Notes under the pieces: generated by a model
Database searches by the model: none
Seen by the model: only the letters and a program-made list of their open reading frames with translations
What the model was told of the DNA's origin: nothing
Assembly (NCBI RefSeq): GCF_039724765.1
Contig: NZ_CP155729.1
Coordinates: forward strand, 1,178,001 to 1,242,000
Length of the DNA: 64,000 bases
DNA from: Sagittula stellata E-37
GTDB taxonomy: Bacteria > Pseudomonadota > Alphaproteobacteria > Rhodobacterales > Rhodobacteraceae
Direction: 5' to 3'
Part shown: in pieces, positions 8,382-18,380 of the stretch
How the letters are laid out: each line of letters begins with the position of its first letter
Numbering within the stretch: the first letter of the stretch is position 1
Program-made: the position numbers and the translations under genes

Positions 8382-9128
8382 TCAGTTCCTGAGGGCGGGC
8401 AGGCCCACCCCTGTGGAGTCGAAGCCGCCGTCGACGGCGACGATCTGTCCGGTGACATAGGCAGCCTTGTCCGAGCAGAGAAAACAGATGACCTCGGCCA
8501 GTTCACGCTCGGACCCGTAACGATTGAGCGGGATCGAATCGTGGTAGGCCTTGATGATCTCGGGGCTGTGCACGGCGATGGAGAGCTTGGTCTTCACCGG
8601 GCCGGGGGCCACGCAGTTCACCCGGATGCCGTATTCGCCGAGTTCGGCGGCGTGCTGTTTCGTCAGGTGGATGACGCCTGCCTTCGAGGTGCCGTAGGCC
8701 ACGCGCAGGGTGGAGGCGCGCAGTCCGGAGATCGAGGCGATGTTGAGGATCGCGCCGCGGCTTGCCTTCAGCGCCGGTGTCGCGGCCTGCGAGCAGAGGA
8801 AGACGCCGTCGAGGTTGGTTTCCATCACCCGCCGCCAGGTGGTGAAGTCGCAGTCCTCGATCGGGCCGAATTCCGCCACGCCGGCGTTGTTGACGAGCGC
8901 GTCGACGGTGGGCGACCAGAAGAGCGTGTCGCGCATCATGGCGTCGACGTCCTGCGGGTTGGAGACGTCGCGGCAGACGGCGAGGGTGTTTTCGCGCGCA
9001 CCCGCCACCTTTTCCAGTTCCTCGCGGTCGCGGTCGACCATGGCGACCTGCCAGCCCATTTCCCGGAAAAGGTCGGTTGTGGCCAGCCCGATGCCCCGGG
9101 CGGCGCCCGTCACGATAGCGGTTTTCAT
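8382..9128 (-). CDS. Short-chain dehydrogenase/reductase
   Basis: A 248-residue classical SDR with TGAARGIG at residues 8-15, NNAG, the catalytic Ser in NIASISG and YGTSK. The C-terminal GQIVAVDGGFDS is the usual end of FabG/dehydrogenase-like members. The substrate cannot be told from sequence. It shares only family-level similarity with the other SDR at 5779-6543. Start ATG at 9126-9128 directly precedes the first beta strand; the upstream in-frame extension is arginine-rich and unlikely to be protein. Confidence 0.85.
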   Translation of the reverse strand: MKTAIVTGAARGIGLATTDLFREMGWQVAMVDRDREELEKVAGARENTLAVCRDVSNPQDVDAMMRDTLFWSPTVDALVNNAGVAEFGPIEDCDFTTWRRVMETNLDGVFLCSQAATPALKASRGAILNIASISGLRASTLRVAYGTSKAGVIHLTKQHAAELGEYGIRVNCVAPGPVKTKLSIAVHSPEIIKAYHDSIPLNRYGSERELAEVICFLCSDKAAYVTGQIVAVDGGFDSTGVGLPALRN

Positions 9129-9261
9129 TGGTGTCTTTCCTCCCGTTGACCGGTGCAGATAAGCAGAGCGCGGCGCGGTGCGGAAGGGGCGCGGTCGGGT
9201 GTGGCGGGGCTGTCGTCGCACTGTCGGGAGGCGCGGCCCGGGCGGCCCGTGCCGTGTTCCG

Positions 9262-10473
9262 TCAGCCGCGCATCAGGTCGGGCAGGTCGCCGGTCAGGCC
9301 CGCGGCTTCGCGGATGATGCCGCGGCGCAGGCCGGGGACGGCGTTGACCGCGGCCATGCCCGCGTCCCGCGCAAGGCGGAGAAGGGGGTTGTCGTTCGAG
9401 AACAGCCGGTTGAACAGGTCCGTGCTGGCCGCGAGCGAGGCGGTGTCGAAGCGTCGCCAGCTTTGGTAGCGGGCGAGGACGGGCTCGGAGGCGATGTCCT
9501 CGCCCCGGGTGTTGGCGTGGCTCAGGACATGGGCCAGGGCGGCCACGTCGCGCAGACCGGCGTTCAGGCCCTGACCGGCGATGGGGTGCATGCCGTGGGC
9601 GGCGTCGCCGACCAGCGCCAGCCGGGTGTCGACGAAGCGGTTGGCCAGCGTCAGGTTCAGCGGGTAGGTGAAGCGTTGCCCGGCCAGACCGATCTCGCCT
9701 AGGAAGTCGCCGAAGCGGGGCCGCAGAACCTGGAGGTATTCGGCATCGCCGAGGGCGTTGATTGCCCGGGCACGCTGCTCGGTCTCGCTCCAGACGATGG
9801 AGGAGCGGTTGCCGGGCAGCGGCAGGATCGCCAGCGGGCCGGAGGGCAGGAAGAGCTGGTGGGCGATACCTTCGTGCGGTTTCTCGTGCGATATGGCGCA
9901 GACCAGTGCGGTCTGGCCGTAGCCCCAGCCGGTGCGTCTGATGCCCGCGCGGGCCGCCGTGCCGCTGGACCGCCCGTCGGCGCCGACCAGCAGCCGGCCT
10001 TTCAGCACCTCGCCGTCGTCCAGTGTCACGGTCGCGCCCTCGGCCCGTGTGGACTGGGCCGTGACCCGTGCACCGGCGCGCGGGGTGATGAGGGGCGAGG
10101 CCTCTGTCGCGGCCATCAGTGCGCGGCGCAGGAAGCGGTCCTCCAGCATGTAGCCCATCGGGCCTTCTTCGAGTTCGGCGCTGTCGAAGTGCAGGCCGAG
10201 GAAGACCTGCGCTTCGCCGACGCGGCCGTCGGAGACCTTGATCTGGCGCATGGGCTGGGCATCGGGGGCAAGGCCGTCCCACAGGTCGAGGGCGGCCAGC
10301 ATCCGTTGCGAGGCGAGGGCAAGCGCGTAGCCGCGCCCGTCGAAATTGTCGTCGCTGCGGGTGGCGTCTGGCAGGGCGTCGAGCACGACGCTTGTCAGTC
10401 CGGCGCGGGCGGCGGCGAGGGCAAGGGCGGGGCCGTTCAGTCCGCCGCCCACGATGATCAGGTCATGTTCCAT
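9262..10473 (-). CDS. UbiH/COQ6-family FAD-dependent monooxygenase
   Basis: A 403-residue flavoprotein hydroxylase, expected to hydroxylate the benzoquinol ring in ubiquinone biosynthesis at the membrane face. It has the N-terminal dinucleotide-binding GGGLNG (residues 9-14), the GADGRSS motif (164-170) and the FAD-ribityl motif LVGDAAHGMHP (287-297) with GQGLN just after. Alphaproteobacterial members differ in which ring carbon they hydroxylate, so UbiH, UbiF and UbiL cannot be separated here. It is divergent from the amidase with 136 bp between starts. Confidence 0.85.
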   Translation of the reverse strand: MEHDLIIVGGGLNGPALALAAARAGLTSVVLDALPDATRSDDNFDGRGYALALASQRMLAALDLWDGLAPDAQPMRQIKVSDGRVGEAQVFLGLHFDSAELEEGPMGYMLEDRFLRRALMAATEASPLITPRAGARVTAQSTRAEGATVTLDDGEVLKGRLLVGADGRSSGTAARAGIRRTGWGYGQTALVCAISHEKPHEGIAHQLFLPSGPLAILPLPGNRSSIVWSETEQRARAINALGDAEYLQVLRPRFGDFLGEIGLAGQRFTYPLNLTLANRFVDTRLALVGDAAHGMHPIAGQGLNAGLRDVAALAHVLSHANTRGEDIASEPVLARYQSWRRFDTASLAASTDLFNRLFSNDNPLLRLARDAGMAAVNAVPGLRRGIIREAAGLTGDLPDLMRG

Positions 10474-10609
10474 ACGGCGGAATATGGCGGCCCGCGCGGG
10501 ATTGTCCATGCGCCTTCCCGCCGCTACTCCTGTTCGCGACGTACCGGAAACGGGACGGACGGTTCGCCGTCGCAACCGACGTCCGGCGATGCATGACAGG
10601 GAGCCCGAT

Positions 10610-11938
10610 ATGACCGACCGACCCAGCGCCGCAGACCTCGGACGCGCCATCGCCACCGGCGAGACCGATCCGGTCCGCCTGACGCGCGACATGCTGGACG
10701 CGATCGAGGCTCATCCGATGAAGGACCGGATCTTTGCCCGCGTGACCCCGGACCGCGCCATGGCCGAGGCGGAGGCCGCGGCGGAGCGGGCGCGGCTCAA
10801 GCTGCGGCGTCACCCGTTGGACGGTGTGCCGATCAGCTGGAAGGACCTTTACGACACGGCGGGCGTCGCGACGGAGGCGGGCTCGGCTTTGCTGAAGGGC
10901 CGGATGCCCGCGCAGGACGCGGAGGTGCTGCGCACGGCAACGCTGAACGGGCTGGTCTGCCTTGGCAAGACGCATATGTCGGAACTGGCGTTCTCCGGTC
11001 TGGGACTGAACCCGTCGACCGCCACGTCGCCCTGCGTGAACGATCCCGAAGCGGTGGCGGGGGGCTCGTCCTCGGGGGCGGCGGCCTCCGTGGCATTCGG
11101 GCTGGCGGCGGCGGGAATCGGGTCGGACACCGGAGGCAGCGTCCGTCTGCCCGCCTGCTGGAACGACCTCGTCGGGTTGAAGACCACAACGGGCCGCTTG
11201 TCGCTGAAGGGTGTGGTCCCGCTGATCGTCAGCTTCGACACGGTGGGGCCGCTGTGCCACACGGTGGAGGACGCGGCGCTGGTCCTGTCGGCGCTGGAGG
11301 GCAGCCCCGCGCCGGACCTGCGCGGCGACACCTCGCTGAAGGGGCGGCGTTTCGCAACCTTGCAGACCGTGGTGATGGACGACCTCGACGACGCGCCGGC
11401 GCGGGCTTACGCGCAGGCGCTGGACCGTCTGCGGGAAGCCGGGGCAGAGCTTGTGCCGCTCGACTTCCCGGAGATCGAGGGGCCGCACAAGGACAGCGCC
11501 ATGCTGTATACGGTCGAGGCCTGGGCGACCTGGGGCGCAGAGATCAGCGCACGGCCCGACCTGATATTCCAGCCGATCCGCGAACGTTTCGAGAGCGGAC
11601 AGTCGCATTCCGGACCGGACTTCGAGGCCGCATGGCAACGGCTGCGGGCAGTGCGGAAGGCATGGGCGCTGGCGACCGCCGGGTTCGACGGCGTCTTGAT
11701 GCCCACGGCGCCCAACCTGCCGGAGAAGACCGCGACGCTGATGGAACTGGGCGAGACATATGTGAAGGCCAACCTGCGGACCCTGCGCAACACCCGCATC
11801 GGCAACCTGCTGGGCGGTGCCATCGTCACGCTGCCTGCCGGTTTGCCGAGTTGTGGCATCTCCCTCATGGCGCCGCCGATGGCGGAGCACCGGCTGCTTC
11901 GGTTGGCGAAAGGCGTGGAGGCGGCGCTGGCGGGCTAA
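10610..11938 (+). CDS. Amidase, amidase-signature family
   Basis: A 442-residue amidase with the full Ser-cisSer-Lys triad: Lys78 in SWKDLYD, the GGSSSG stretch at 151-156, and the nucleophile Ser177 in DTGGSVRLP. It hydrolyses an unknown amide. It is not embedded in a gatCAB operon, so it is more likely a catabolic amidase than GatA. An ATG at 10610 with GGGAG upstream was chosen; longer in-frame starts would run into the divergent gene. A second, partial amidase lies at the right edge of the window. Confidence 0.85.
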   Translation: MTDRPSAADLGRAIATGETDPVRLTRDMLDAIEAHPMKDRIFARVTPDRAMAEAEAAAERARLKLRRHPLDGVPISWKDLYDTAGVATEAGSALLKGRMPAQDAEVLRTATLNGLVCLGKTHMSELAFSGLGLNPSTATSPCVNDPEAVAGGSSSGAAASVAFGLAAAGIGSDTGGSVRLPACWNDLVGLKTTTGRLSLKGVVPLIVSFDTVGPLCHTVEDAALVLSALEGSPAPDLRGDTSLKGRRFATLQTVVMDDLDDAPARAYAQALDRLREAGAELVPLDFPEIEGPHKDSAMLYTVEAWATWGAEISARPDLIFQPIRERFESGQSHSGPDFEAAWQRLRAVRKAWALATAGFDGVLMPTAPNLPEKTATLMELGETYVKANLRTLRNTRIGNLLGGAIVTLPAGLPSCGISLMAPPMAEHRLLRLAKGVEAALAG

Positions 11939-12352
11939 AGCGGCGGGTCCGGATGCCCGGGCCGGAGACCTTCCAGCGCGGTGAGCATGGCTGCGCCGGT
12001 GTCAACGGCCCCGGTACAAGAAGTCTGCCTCGGGGCTGACGGCGCGTTTCGTTTTGCGTGACCTTCGGGGCGTGGCGACGGTCGCCCGGATGCGCGGAAC
12101 AGTCCCTTTCGTGGCCCCTTTCGTGGCCCCGGCGCGCCCAGGGCGCGGTTCGGACGCCGGACTGCGCGCAAGAACCGGCGGTGCGCGGGCGAAGTCCTTG
12201 AGGGCCATTGCGACTTTCGCGCCACAGCGCTCCGCAGGTGCCCCAAGATTCTGGACAGACCGGGGGCAATAAACGTATCCTTCCTGCAACGTGGGGCGGC
12301 AAACGACCCCGCAGCCCGAACGGGCACACCGAGGCAGTACAGAGCAAACCAG
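11939..12352. other. 414-bp intergenic region with no recognisable gene
   Basis: No convincing coding sequence is seen on either strand; the open frames here are Arg/Pro-rich and without motifs. A perfect 13-bp tandem direct repeat (CCCTTTCGTGGCC at 12104-12116 and 12117-12129) sits in the middle. The region presumably carries the promoter of the downstream aminotransferase. Confidence 0.5.
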
Positions 12353-13531
12353 ATGTTCCCCGAGCGGTTCTCGAACCTACCGGCTTATGCCTTCCCGCGT
12401 CTGCGGGCGCTTCTCGACTCGACAGAGCCGGGCGGACCGGTGCGCCATATGTCCATCGGGGAGCCAAAGCATCCCTTTCCGCTGTGGATTTCTGACACGC
12501 TGGTCGCCCATGCTCATGAATTCGCGAAGTATCCGCCGAACGAGGGCACGCCCGAACTGCGCGGTGCGATCCGTGACTGGCTCTATCGGCGCTACGACGT
12601 GATGATGGACCCGGACACTCAGATCATGGCGCTGAACGGGTCGCGCGAAGGGCTGTACAACGCGGGCATGTCGCTGATCCCGGAGCAGAAGAACGGCGAG
12701 CGGCCGGTCGTGCTGATGCCGAACCCGTTTTACCAGGTCTACATGATCTCGGCGATTTCGGTGGGGGCGGAGCCGCGCTTTGTCCCCGCGACGGCAGAGA
12801 CGGGCCACCTGCCGGACTTTGCCTCGGTCGGGGCGGATGTGCTGGACCGCACGGCGGCCGTCTACATCTGCTCGCCCGCCAACCCGCAGGGAGCGATGGC
12901 GGACGATGCCTACTGGCGGGACCTGATCGGGCTGGCGGAGAAGCACGACTTCGTCATCCTCGCCGACGAATGCTACGCCGAGATCTACCGCGACGCGCCG
13001 CCCAAGGGCGCGCTGGAGGTGGCGAAGGAGATGGGCGCCGACCCGGAACGCGTGGTGTCCTTCCATTCGCTGTCGAAGCGGTCGAACCTGCCGGGGCTGC
13101 GGTCGGGCTTTGCCGCGGGCGGGCCGGAGAGCATCGCGCGGATGAAGCAACTGCGCGCCTATTCCGGCGCGCCCCTGCCGCTGCCGATCCAGCGCGTGTC
13201 CGAAAAACTCTGGGCCGAGGAGACGCACGTTACCGAGAACCGCGCGCTGTACGTCGAGAAGTACGAACTGGCGGACCGCCTGCTGGGCCATGTGCCGGGT
13301 TACATGAGCCCGGCCGCCGGCATGTTCCTCTGGCTGCCGGTCGAGGACGGCGAGGCCGCGACGCTGGAGCTGTGGCAGAAGACCGGCGTGCGCGTGCTGC
13401 CGGGCGCGTACCTGTCGAAGGACACCGCCGCGGGCAACCCCGGCAAGGCATACATCCGCGTGGCCATCGTTGCACCGCGGGACGAAACGGAAGAAGGGCT
13501 GACCCTCATCAGGGACACGCTTTACGGATAA
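12353..13531 (+). CDS. dapC: PLP-dependent aminotransferase, probable succinyldiaminopimelate aminotransferase
   Basis: A 392-residue class I/II aminotransferase. Conserved residues are visible: Asn177 in SPANPQG, Asp205 in ILADECYAE and the PLP Lys242 in SLSKRSN. The N-terminus (FPRLRALLDS, HMSIGEPKHPFP) and the SKRSNLPGLRSGF block fit the DapC group, which transaminates N-succinyl-2-amino-6-ketopimelate in lysine and peptidoglycan precursor synthesis. The gene lies just upstream of ftsK, as is common in this family. The substrate call is by resemblance; a different aminotransferase role is possible. Confidence 0.75.
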   Translation: MFPERFSNLPAYAFPRLRALLDSTEPGGPVRHMSIGEPKHPFPLWISDTLVAHAHEFAKYPPNEGTPELRGAIRDWLYRRYDVMMDPDTQIMALNGSREGLYNAGMSLIPEQKNGERPVVLMPNPFYQVYMISAISVGAEPRFVPATAETGHLPDFASVGADVLDRTAAVYICSPANPQGAMADDAYWRDLIGLAEKHDFVILADECYAEIYRDAPPKGALEVAKEMGADPERVVSFHSLSKRSNLPGLRSGFAAGGPESIARMKQLRAYSGAPLPLPIQRVSEKLWAEETHVTENRALYVEKYELADRLLGHVPGYMSPAAGMFLWLPVEDGEAATLELWQKTGVRVLPGAYLSKDTAAGNPGKAYIRVAIVAPRDETEEGLTLIRDTLYG

Positions 13532-13624
13532 GAAAAGACCGGCGCACCCGCCGGGGCACCGGCGCGCGACGGCGTCGAAGACCCCGGAAGAGGGCGCAAG
13601 GACAAGAAAAGAGGCGAACACGAC

Positions 13625-16600
13625 ATGGCATCTTTCCAGGCTCACAACTCAGGCCGCCGCCGCGACCCGCTGCTGGATTCGAACACCGCGCTGGTGTTGG
13701 AAAAGCGCGGGCGCGAACTGGTGGGCGTGGTTATGGTGATCGTGGGCTTTGCCGTCGCGCTGATGATCGCCTCCTATTCTCCGGACGACCCGTCGTGGCT
13801 CTCGGCCACGGACGCGCCGGTGCAGAACTGGATGGGCCGGCTGGGAGCCTATATCTCTGCGCCGTTGTTCATGATCCTCGGGCTGGGCACATGGGCGCTG
13901 GCCTTCGCCTTTGCCGTCTGGGGCGTGCGGATGGTGGCGCACAAGGCAGAGGGTCGGTCCTTCCTTTGCGTGATCCTCGCGCCGGTCTGGATGATGTTGT
14001 GCTCGGTCTACGCGTCGGGCCTGCCGCAGGGGGGCGACTGGACGCATCACTTCGGCCATGGCGGTCTGTTCGGTGACATGGTCATGGGCTCGATCCTGAC
14101 CGGTCTCCCGTTGTCGCCCGCGCTGGGGCTGAAGCTGACCATGCTGGTTCTGGGTCTCGGGATCATCGGGCTGGGTGCCTTCGTTCTGGGCTTCACGCGC
14201 GAGGAACTGGTGCGGATCGGGCGCTTCATGATGATCGGCTTGGTGATGACCTACGCCTTTATCGTGCGACTGACGGGCCGTGGCGCGCAGCAGGCCGTGG
14301 GCGCCGCAAGGGTCATGCAGGAGCGCAACGCCGAACGCCGTGCCTCGCGCGCGGCCGTGGCAGAGGCCGAGGCGATTTCGCACGAAGGCATCCCGACGGC
14401 GCCGCGCGTGAAACGCGCCGTGCCGCCGATGGATACGCTTGAGGTGACCGAGGACGACGTCGATTTCGACGATCCGGCCTTTGCGCCGCCGCCGGAGAAG
14501 ACCGGGTTCCTGAAGCGGATGCCATCGCTTATCCGGCGTGAGCCCGCGCCCATGCCGCAGCCGGAACTGGTGGAAAACCTGGTCGATCACGATGTGGACG
14601 CTCCGGGTGAGGACCGCATCCGGGCCAAGATCGCCTCGGCCGTGAATGCCCGCCGCCCCGCCATGCCGACGCTGAGCGCCAAGAAGCCGGACCCGACCAA
14701 GCCGCTGACGAAGGGACGGGGCCACGGGCCGCAGCCGCTTCTGATCTCGCAAACAGCGGCCGGCGCCGCCCTGCCGCCGGAGCCGCCGATGACCGCCGGT
14801 CCCGCTGCGCTGCCGCCGGAACCGCCGCTGACCGCATCGCGCGCTGTGGGGGCGGGGACCGCCGGCCTGCCGCCGCTGCATGCCACGCCGCGCGGTGCCG
14901 TGCCTCAGGCGCCCGGTGCATCGCGCCCCATGGCCGCACCCGTGGCGGAGGAGGCGACGCTGCCACCGCAGCCCGCCATGGCGGCCACTCCGCGCGTGGC
15001 CGAGCCGGACAGGGTTCAGGCAACCGATGCCTACAGCGAACTGTCGGATTTCGACGACTATGGCGACGACGACGGATACGAGGCCGACGATCGCTTTGAC
15101 GACGGCTACGATGACGGTGACGTCATGTCCCGCTTCGACGAGGACGATGACGATCACCGCACGCTTCCCCCCGCGCCGCCGATGCCCGCGCCGCCCGTCT
15201 ATCGCGCCGCGCCGGTGCAGGATGCCAAGAAGGTGGTGCAGCAGCAGGTTCGCAAGCCGGTGCAACTGTCGACCCGTGCCAAGCTGGAGGCCCAGCCGAG
15301 CCTGAAGTTCGAGGACAACGCGCCCGAGTTCGAGCTTCCGCCGCTGTCGCTTCTGATGTCGCCGGACCGGATCGAACGGCACCACCTGTCCGACGAGGCG
15401 CTGGAAGAGAATGCCCGTATGCTGGAGTCCGTTCTGGACGACTACGGCGTGAAAGGCGAGATCGTCTCGGTCCGTCCCGGCCCGGTGGTCACCATGTACG
15501 AACTCGAACCGGCGCCGGGCCTGAAGGCCAGCCGCGTGATCGGCCTGGCCGACGACATCGCCCGGTCGATGTCGGCGCTTTCGGCGCGTGTCTCCACCGT
15601 GCCGGGCCGGTCGGTCATCGGGATCGAACTGCCGAACGACAAGCGCGAGATGGTCTGCTTCCGCGAGATCCTCGCCGGTCGCGAATACGGCGACGGCAAC
15701 CACAAACTGCCGCTGGCACTCGGCAAGGACATTGGCGGCGACCCGATGGTCGCGAACCTGGCCAAGATGCCCCACCTGCTGATCGCGGGTACGACCGGGT
15801 CGGGCAAGTCGGTGGCGATCAACACGATGATCCTGTCGCTGCTCTACAAGCTGACGCCCGAGGACCTGCGGCTGGTGATGATCGACCCGAAGATGCTGGA
15901 ACTGTCGGTCTACGACGGCATCCCGCACCTGTTGTCGCCGGTCGTCACCGACCCGAAGAAGGCCGTCGTGGCGCTGAAGTGGGTCGTGGGCGAGATGGAG
16001 GACCGTTACCGCAAGATGTCCAAGATGGGCGTGCGGAACATCGACGGCTACAACTCCCGCGTGGCGGATGCCCTGTCGAAGGGCGAGATGTTCTCGCGCA
16101 CGGTGCAGACGGGTTTTGACGACGAGACGGGCGAACCGGTCTTCGAGACCGACGAGTTCGAGCCGAAGAAGATGCCCTACATCGTCGTCATCGTCGACGA
16201 AATGGCCGACCTGATGATGGTCGCGGGCAAGGAGATCGAGGCCTGCATCCAGCGTCTGGCGCAGATGGCGCGGGCCTCGGGCATCCACCTGATCATGGCG
16301 ACGCAGCGTCCGTCGGTCGACGTCATCACCGGCACGATCAAGGCGAACTTCCCGACGCGGATTTCCTTCCAGGTCACGTCGAAGATCGACAGCCGCACGA
16401 TCCTTGGCGAGATGGGGGCCGAGCAGCTTCTGGGCATGGGCGACATGCTCTACATGGCGGGCGGGGCGAAGATCACCCGCTGCCACGGGCCGTTCGTGTC
16501 CGACGAGGAGGTCGAGGAGATCGTCAATCACCTCAAGGCCTACGGTCCGCCGGAATATGTCGGCGGCGTGGTGGAAGGCCCCGACGACGACAAGGCGGAC

Positions 16601-16843
16601 AACATCGACGCGGTGCTGGGCCTGAACACGGGCGGCAACACCGGTGGCGAGGACGCGCTTTACGATCAGGCCGTGGCGATCGTCATCAAGGACCGCAAGT
16701 GCTCCACCTCCTACATCCAGCGCAAGCTTGGGATCGGTTACAACAAGGCCGCTCGCCTTGTGGAGCAGATGGAGGACGAGGGCGTCGTATCCGCCGCGAA
16801 CCACGTCGGCAAACGCGAAATCCTGGTGCCCGAACAGGCCTGA
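13625..16843 (+). CDS. ftsK: DNA translocase FtsK
   Basis: A 1072-residue inner-membrane DNA pump that clears chromosome termini from the division septum and activates XerCD at dif. Residues 30-220 hold about five transmembrane segments. A long low-complexity linker (about 230-570) is rich in Pro, Ala and acidic residues, including a run of Asp near 475-505. The motor follows: Walker A GTTGSGKS at 722-729 and Walker [13 protein letters not shown]. The C-terminal winged-helix gamma domain ([19 protein letters not shown]) reads the KOPS sequences. It is preceded by dapC and followed by a terminator, so it is probably last in its transcript. Confidence 0.96.
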   Translation: MASFQAHNSGRRRDPLLDSNTALVLEKRGRELVGVVMVIVGFAVALMIASYSPDDPSWLSATDAPVQNWMGRLGAYISAPLFMILGLGTWALAFAFAVWGVRMVAHKAEGRSFLCVILAPVWMMLCSVYASGLPQGGDWTHHFGHGGLFGDMVMGSILTGLPLSPALGLKLTMLVLGLGIIGLGAFVLGFTREELVRIGRFMMIGLVMTYAFIVRLTGRGAQQAVGAARVMQERNAERRASRAAVAEAEAISHEGIPTAPRVKRAVPPMDTLEVTEDDVDFDDPAFAPPPEKTGFLKRMPSLIRREPAPMPQPELVENLVDHDVDAPGEDRIRAKIASAVNARRPAMPTLSAKKPDPTKPLTKGRGHGPQPLLISQTAAGAALPPEPPMTAGPAALPPEPPLTASRAVGAGTAGLPPLHATPRGAVPQAPGASRPMAAPVAEEATLPPQPAMAATPRVAEPDRVQATDAYSELSDFDDYGDDDGYEADDRFDDGYDDGDVMSRFDEDDDDHRTLPPAPPMPAPPVYRAAPVQDAKKVVQQQVRKPVQLSTRAKLEAQPSLKFEDNAPEFELPPLSLLMSPDRIERHHLSDEALEENARMLESVLDDYGVKGEIVSVRPGPVVTMYELEPAPGLKASRVIGLADDIARSMSALSARVSTVPGRSVIGIELPNDKREMVCFREILAGREYGDGNHKLPLALGKDIGGDPMVANLAKMPHLLIAGTTGSGKSVAINTMILSLLYKLTPEDLRLVMIDPKMLELSVYDGIPHLLSPVVTDPKKAVVALKWVVGEMEDRYRKMSKMGVRNIDGYNSRVADALSKGEMFSRTVQTGFDDETGEPVFETDEFEPKKMPYIVVIVDEMADLMMVAGKEIEACIQRLAQMARASGIHLIMATQRPSVDVITGTIKANFPTRISFQVTSKIDSRTILGEMGAEQLLGMGDMLYMAGGAKITRCHGPFVSDEEVEEIVNHLKAYGPPEYVGGVVEGPDDDKADNIDAVLGLNTGGNTGGEDALYDQAVAIVIKDRKCSTSYIQRKLGIGYNKAARLVEQMEDEGVVSAANHVGKREILVPEQA

Positions 16844-16870
16844 GGGCCCGGGATCGACTGAACATGTACG

Positions 16871-16905
16871 GGGCGGGGAAGCGTGTCTTCCCCGCCCTTT
16901 GCTTT
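16871..16905 (+). terminator. Intrinsic terminator after ftsK
   Basis: GGGCGGGGAAG pairs perfectly with CTTCCCCGCCC around a GCGTGT-type loop and is followed by TTTGCTTTG. It starts 27 bp after the ftsK stop. Confidence 0.92.
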
Positions 16906-17042
16906 GCACGGGTCGACAGTTCCATGGTGCTGCGAGGGCGGAGTGTTCCTTCCGTCGCGGCGAAGTTCACGGGAAGCGATGGGGCGGTCTCGACAAGGCC
17001 CCGGGCCGCGGCCCGGCAAGCGCGATGGCAGGGAGGCGCCGT

Positions 17043-17513
17043 TTAGCGTTCGAAGCACACGACGGTCATGACGTAATCCACCCGATCCGTGTCACCAAAC
17101 ATGGGCAGCGAGACGCCTTCGAGCTTGCGAAAGCCAAGCACGCCATTCTCGCCGGAGGCATCGAAGTACTGCGCCTTTCCGATGGTCGCGGAGGCACGCG
17201 CGGATTCGAAGGTCGGGCTGCCCGGGCGGCTGTGTTTGCGCTCCGAAAAGCGGGCACCTTCCCCCTTGCCGAGCGCGAGCTTGCGCAGGTTGGGGCAGAC
17301 GTAGATCAGCCGGAAGTCATCCGGCTCCGGATCGTCCCCTTGGCGTATGACCTCTGCCACGCTGACGGCCAGCTCCTGCGTCGTGACGTCGACGATCTGC
17401 ATCTCGTCGAAGCGCGGCGGGTGGGTTTCGTCATGGCGCCACGAGGCCCATACCAGCAAGGCATGGCGCAGGGCCGGGCACATCCGGGGCAAATGCTGAG
17501 CGGCGTGATCCAA
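17043..17513 (-). CDS. Conserved-looking hypothetical protein
   Basis: A protein of up to 156 residues with ordinary amino-acid composition. It has no signal peptide, membrane segment or motif I recognise; a KLEGVSLPMFGDTDRVDYVM segment near the end looks like a folded domain. The start is uncertain: a TTG at 17513 has a good ribosome site (AAAGGTG), whereas an ATG at 17483 gives 146 residues but a weaker site. The gene lies between convergent ftsK and divergent lolA. It could be a spurious frame, but composition and third-position GC favour a real gene. Confidence 0.55.
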   Translation of the reverse strand: MDHAAQHLPRMCPALRHALLVWASWRHDETHPPRFDEMQIVDVTTQELAVSVAEVIRQGDDPEPDDFRLIYVCPNLRKLALGKGEGARFSERKHSRPGSPTFESARASATIGKAQYFDASGENGVLGFRKLEGVSLPMFGDTDRVDYVMTVVCFER

Positions 17514-17782
17514 GGGTCACCTTTGCGCGTATGGCGTCGTGTTGCGAGATGATACGGTTGGTCGAGTGTACAACCGCAGCTATCGTACCGCGCCGCATGC
17601 CCTCTGCTAAGCGATTTGTTGAGGAAGTTTTCCGGAATTTGGCGGGAGCGGGGGATACAACATTCCCCAAAGCCGCCACGATCGGTGGAACTTCGCCGAT
17701 GATATGCGGTTTCACTTCGGCGGCTATCGCATATCAGGCGATGAACCGACACATGGAAGGCGACAAGAGCAGGAGACTCCGC

Positions 17783-18367
17783 ATGATCCGCACCCTACTG
17801 GCCGCAGCGGCCGCCATATTCCTGGCAGCCACGGCACAGGCGCAGCAACTGTCGCTGAACGAGATTTCCCGTTACCTGAACACGCTCCAGACCGTCAAAA
17901 GCCCGTTCACCCAGATCAACTCGGACGGCACCATCTCGACCGGTACGATCTCGATCAAGCGGCCGGGCAAGGCGCGTTTCGACTACAACCCGCCGGAGCG
18001 CGGGCTGGTGCTGGTGTCGTCGGGCTCCGTCTACATCCTCGACCGCAAGCTGGGCGGCATGCCCGAGACCTACCCGCTGGAGCAGACCCCGCTGTCGATC
18101 ATCCTGGCGCGGAACGTGAATCTCGGGCAGGCGGGCATGGTGACCGGCCACAGCTTTGACGGCACCGCGACGGTGGTGACCGCGCAGGATCCGCGCCGTC
18201 CCGAGTACGGCAACATCCAGCTCAAGTTCACGGCCAACCCGACCGAGTTGCGCCAGTGGATCATCACCGATGGTGACGGGGTGAAGACGACGGTCGTGCT
18301 GGGCGGGCTGCAGAAGACGTCGATCCCCACGAGCCAGTTCCTGATCGACACGGAGTTGAACCGCTGA
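17783..18367 (+). CDS. lolA: Outer-membrane lipoprotein carrier protein LolA family
   Basis: A 194-residue periplasmic protein with a signal peptide (cleavage near AQAQ) and the LolA pattern: SLNEISRYLN, SPFTQ near the start, then SIKRPGKARFDYNPP, in which the Arg of KARF belongs to the hydrophobic cavity lid. It ferries lipoproteins from the LolCDE complex to the outer membrane. An AGGAGA site precedes the ATG at 17783. Position directly after ftsK is typical in this order. It is 13 bp upstream of the metallo-hydrolase gene and may be cotranscribed with it. Confidence 0.85.
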   Translation: MIRTLLAAAAAIFLAATAQAQQLSLNEISRYLNTLQTVKSPFTQINSDGTISTGTISIKRPGKARFDYNPPERGLVLVSSGSVYILDRKLGGMPETYPLEQTPLSIILARNVNLGQAGMVTGHSFDGTATVVTAQDPRRPEYGNIQLKFTANPTELRQWIITDGDGVKTTVVLGGLQKTSIPTSQFLIDTELNR

Positions 18368-18380
18368 ACGGTGCGGGCGC

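Noticed and set aside
11935..12327. 130-codon reverse frame in the 414-bp gap
   Set aside because: Arg/Pro/Ala-rich, overlaps a 13-bp tandem repeat, and has no recognisable domain or good ribosome site.
13649..16909. 1086-codon open frame antisense to ftsK
   Set aside because: A high-GC shadow: His/Arg/Gln-rich, without motifs, and fully covered by the unmistakable FtsK frame.
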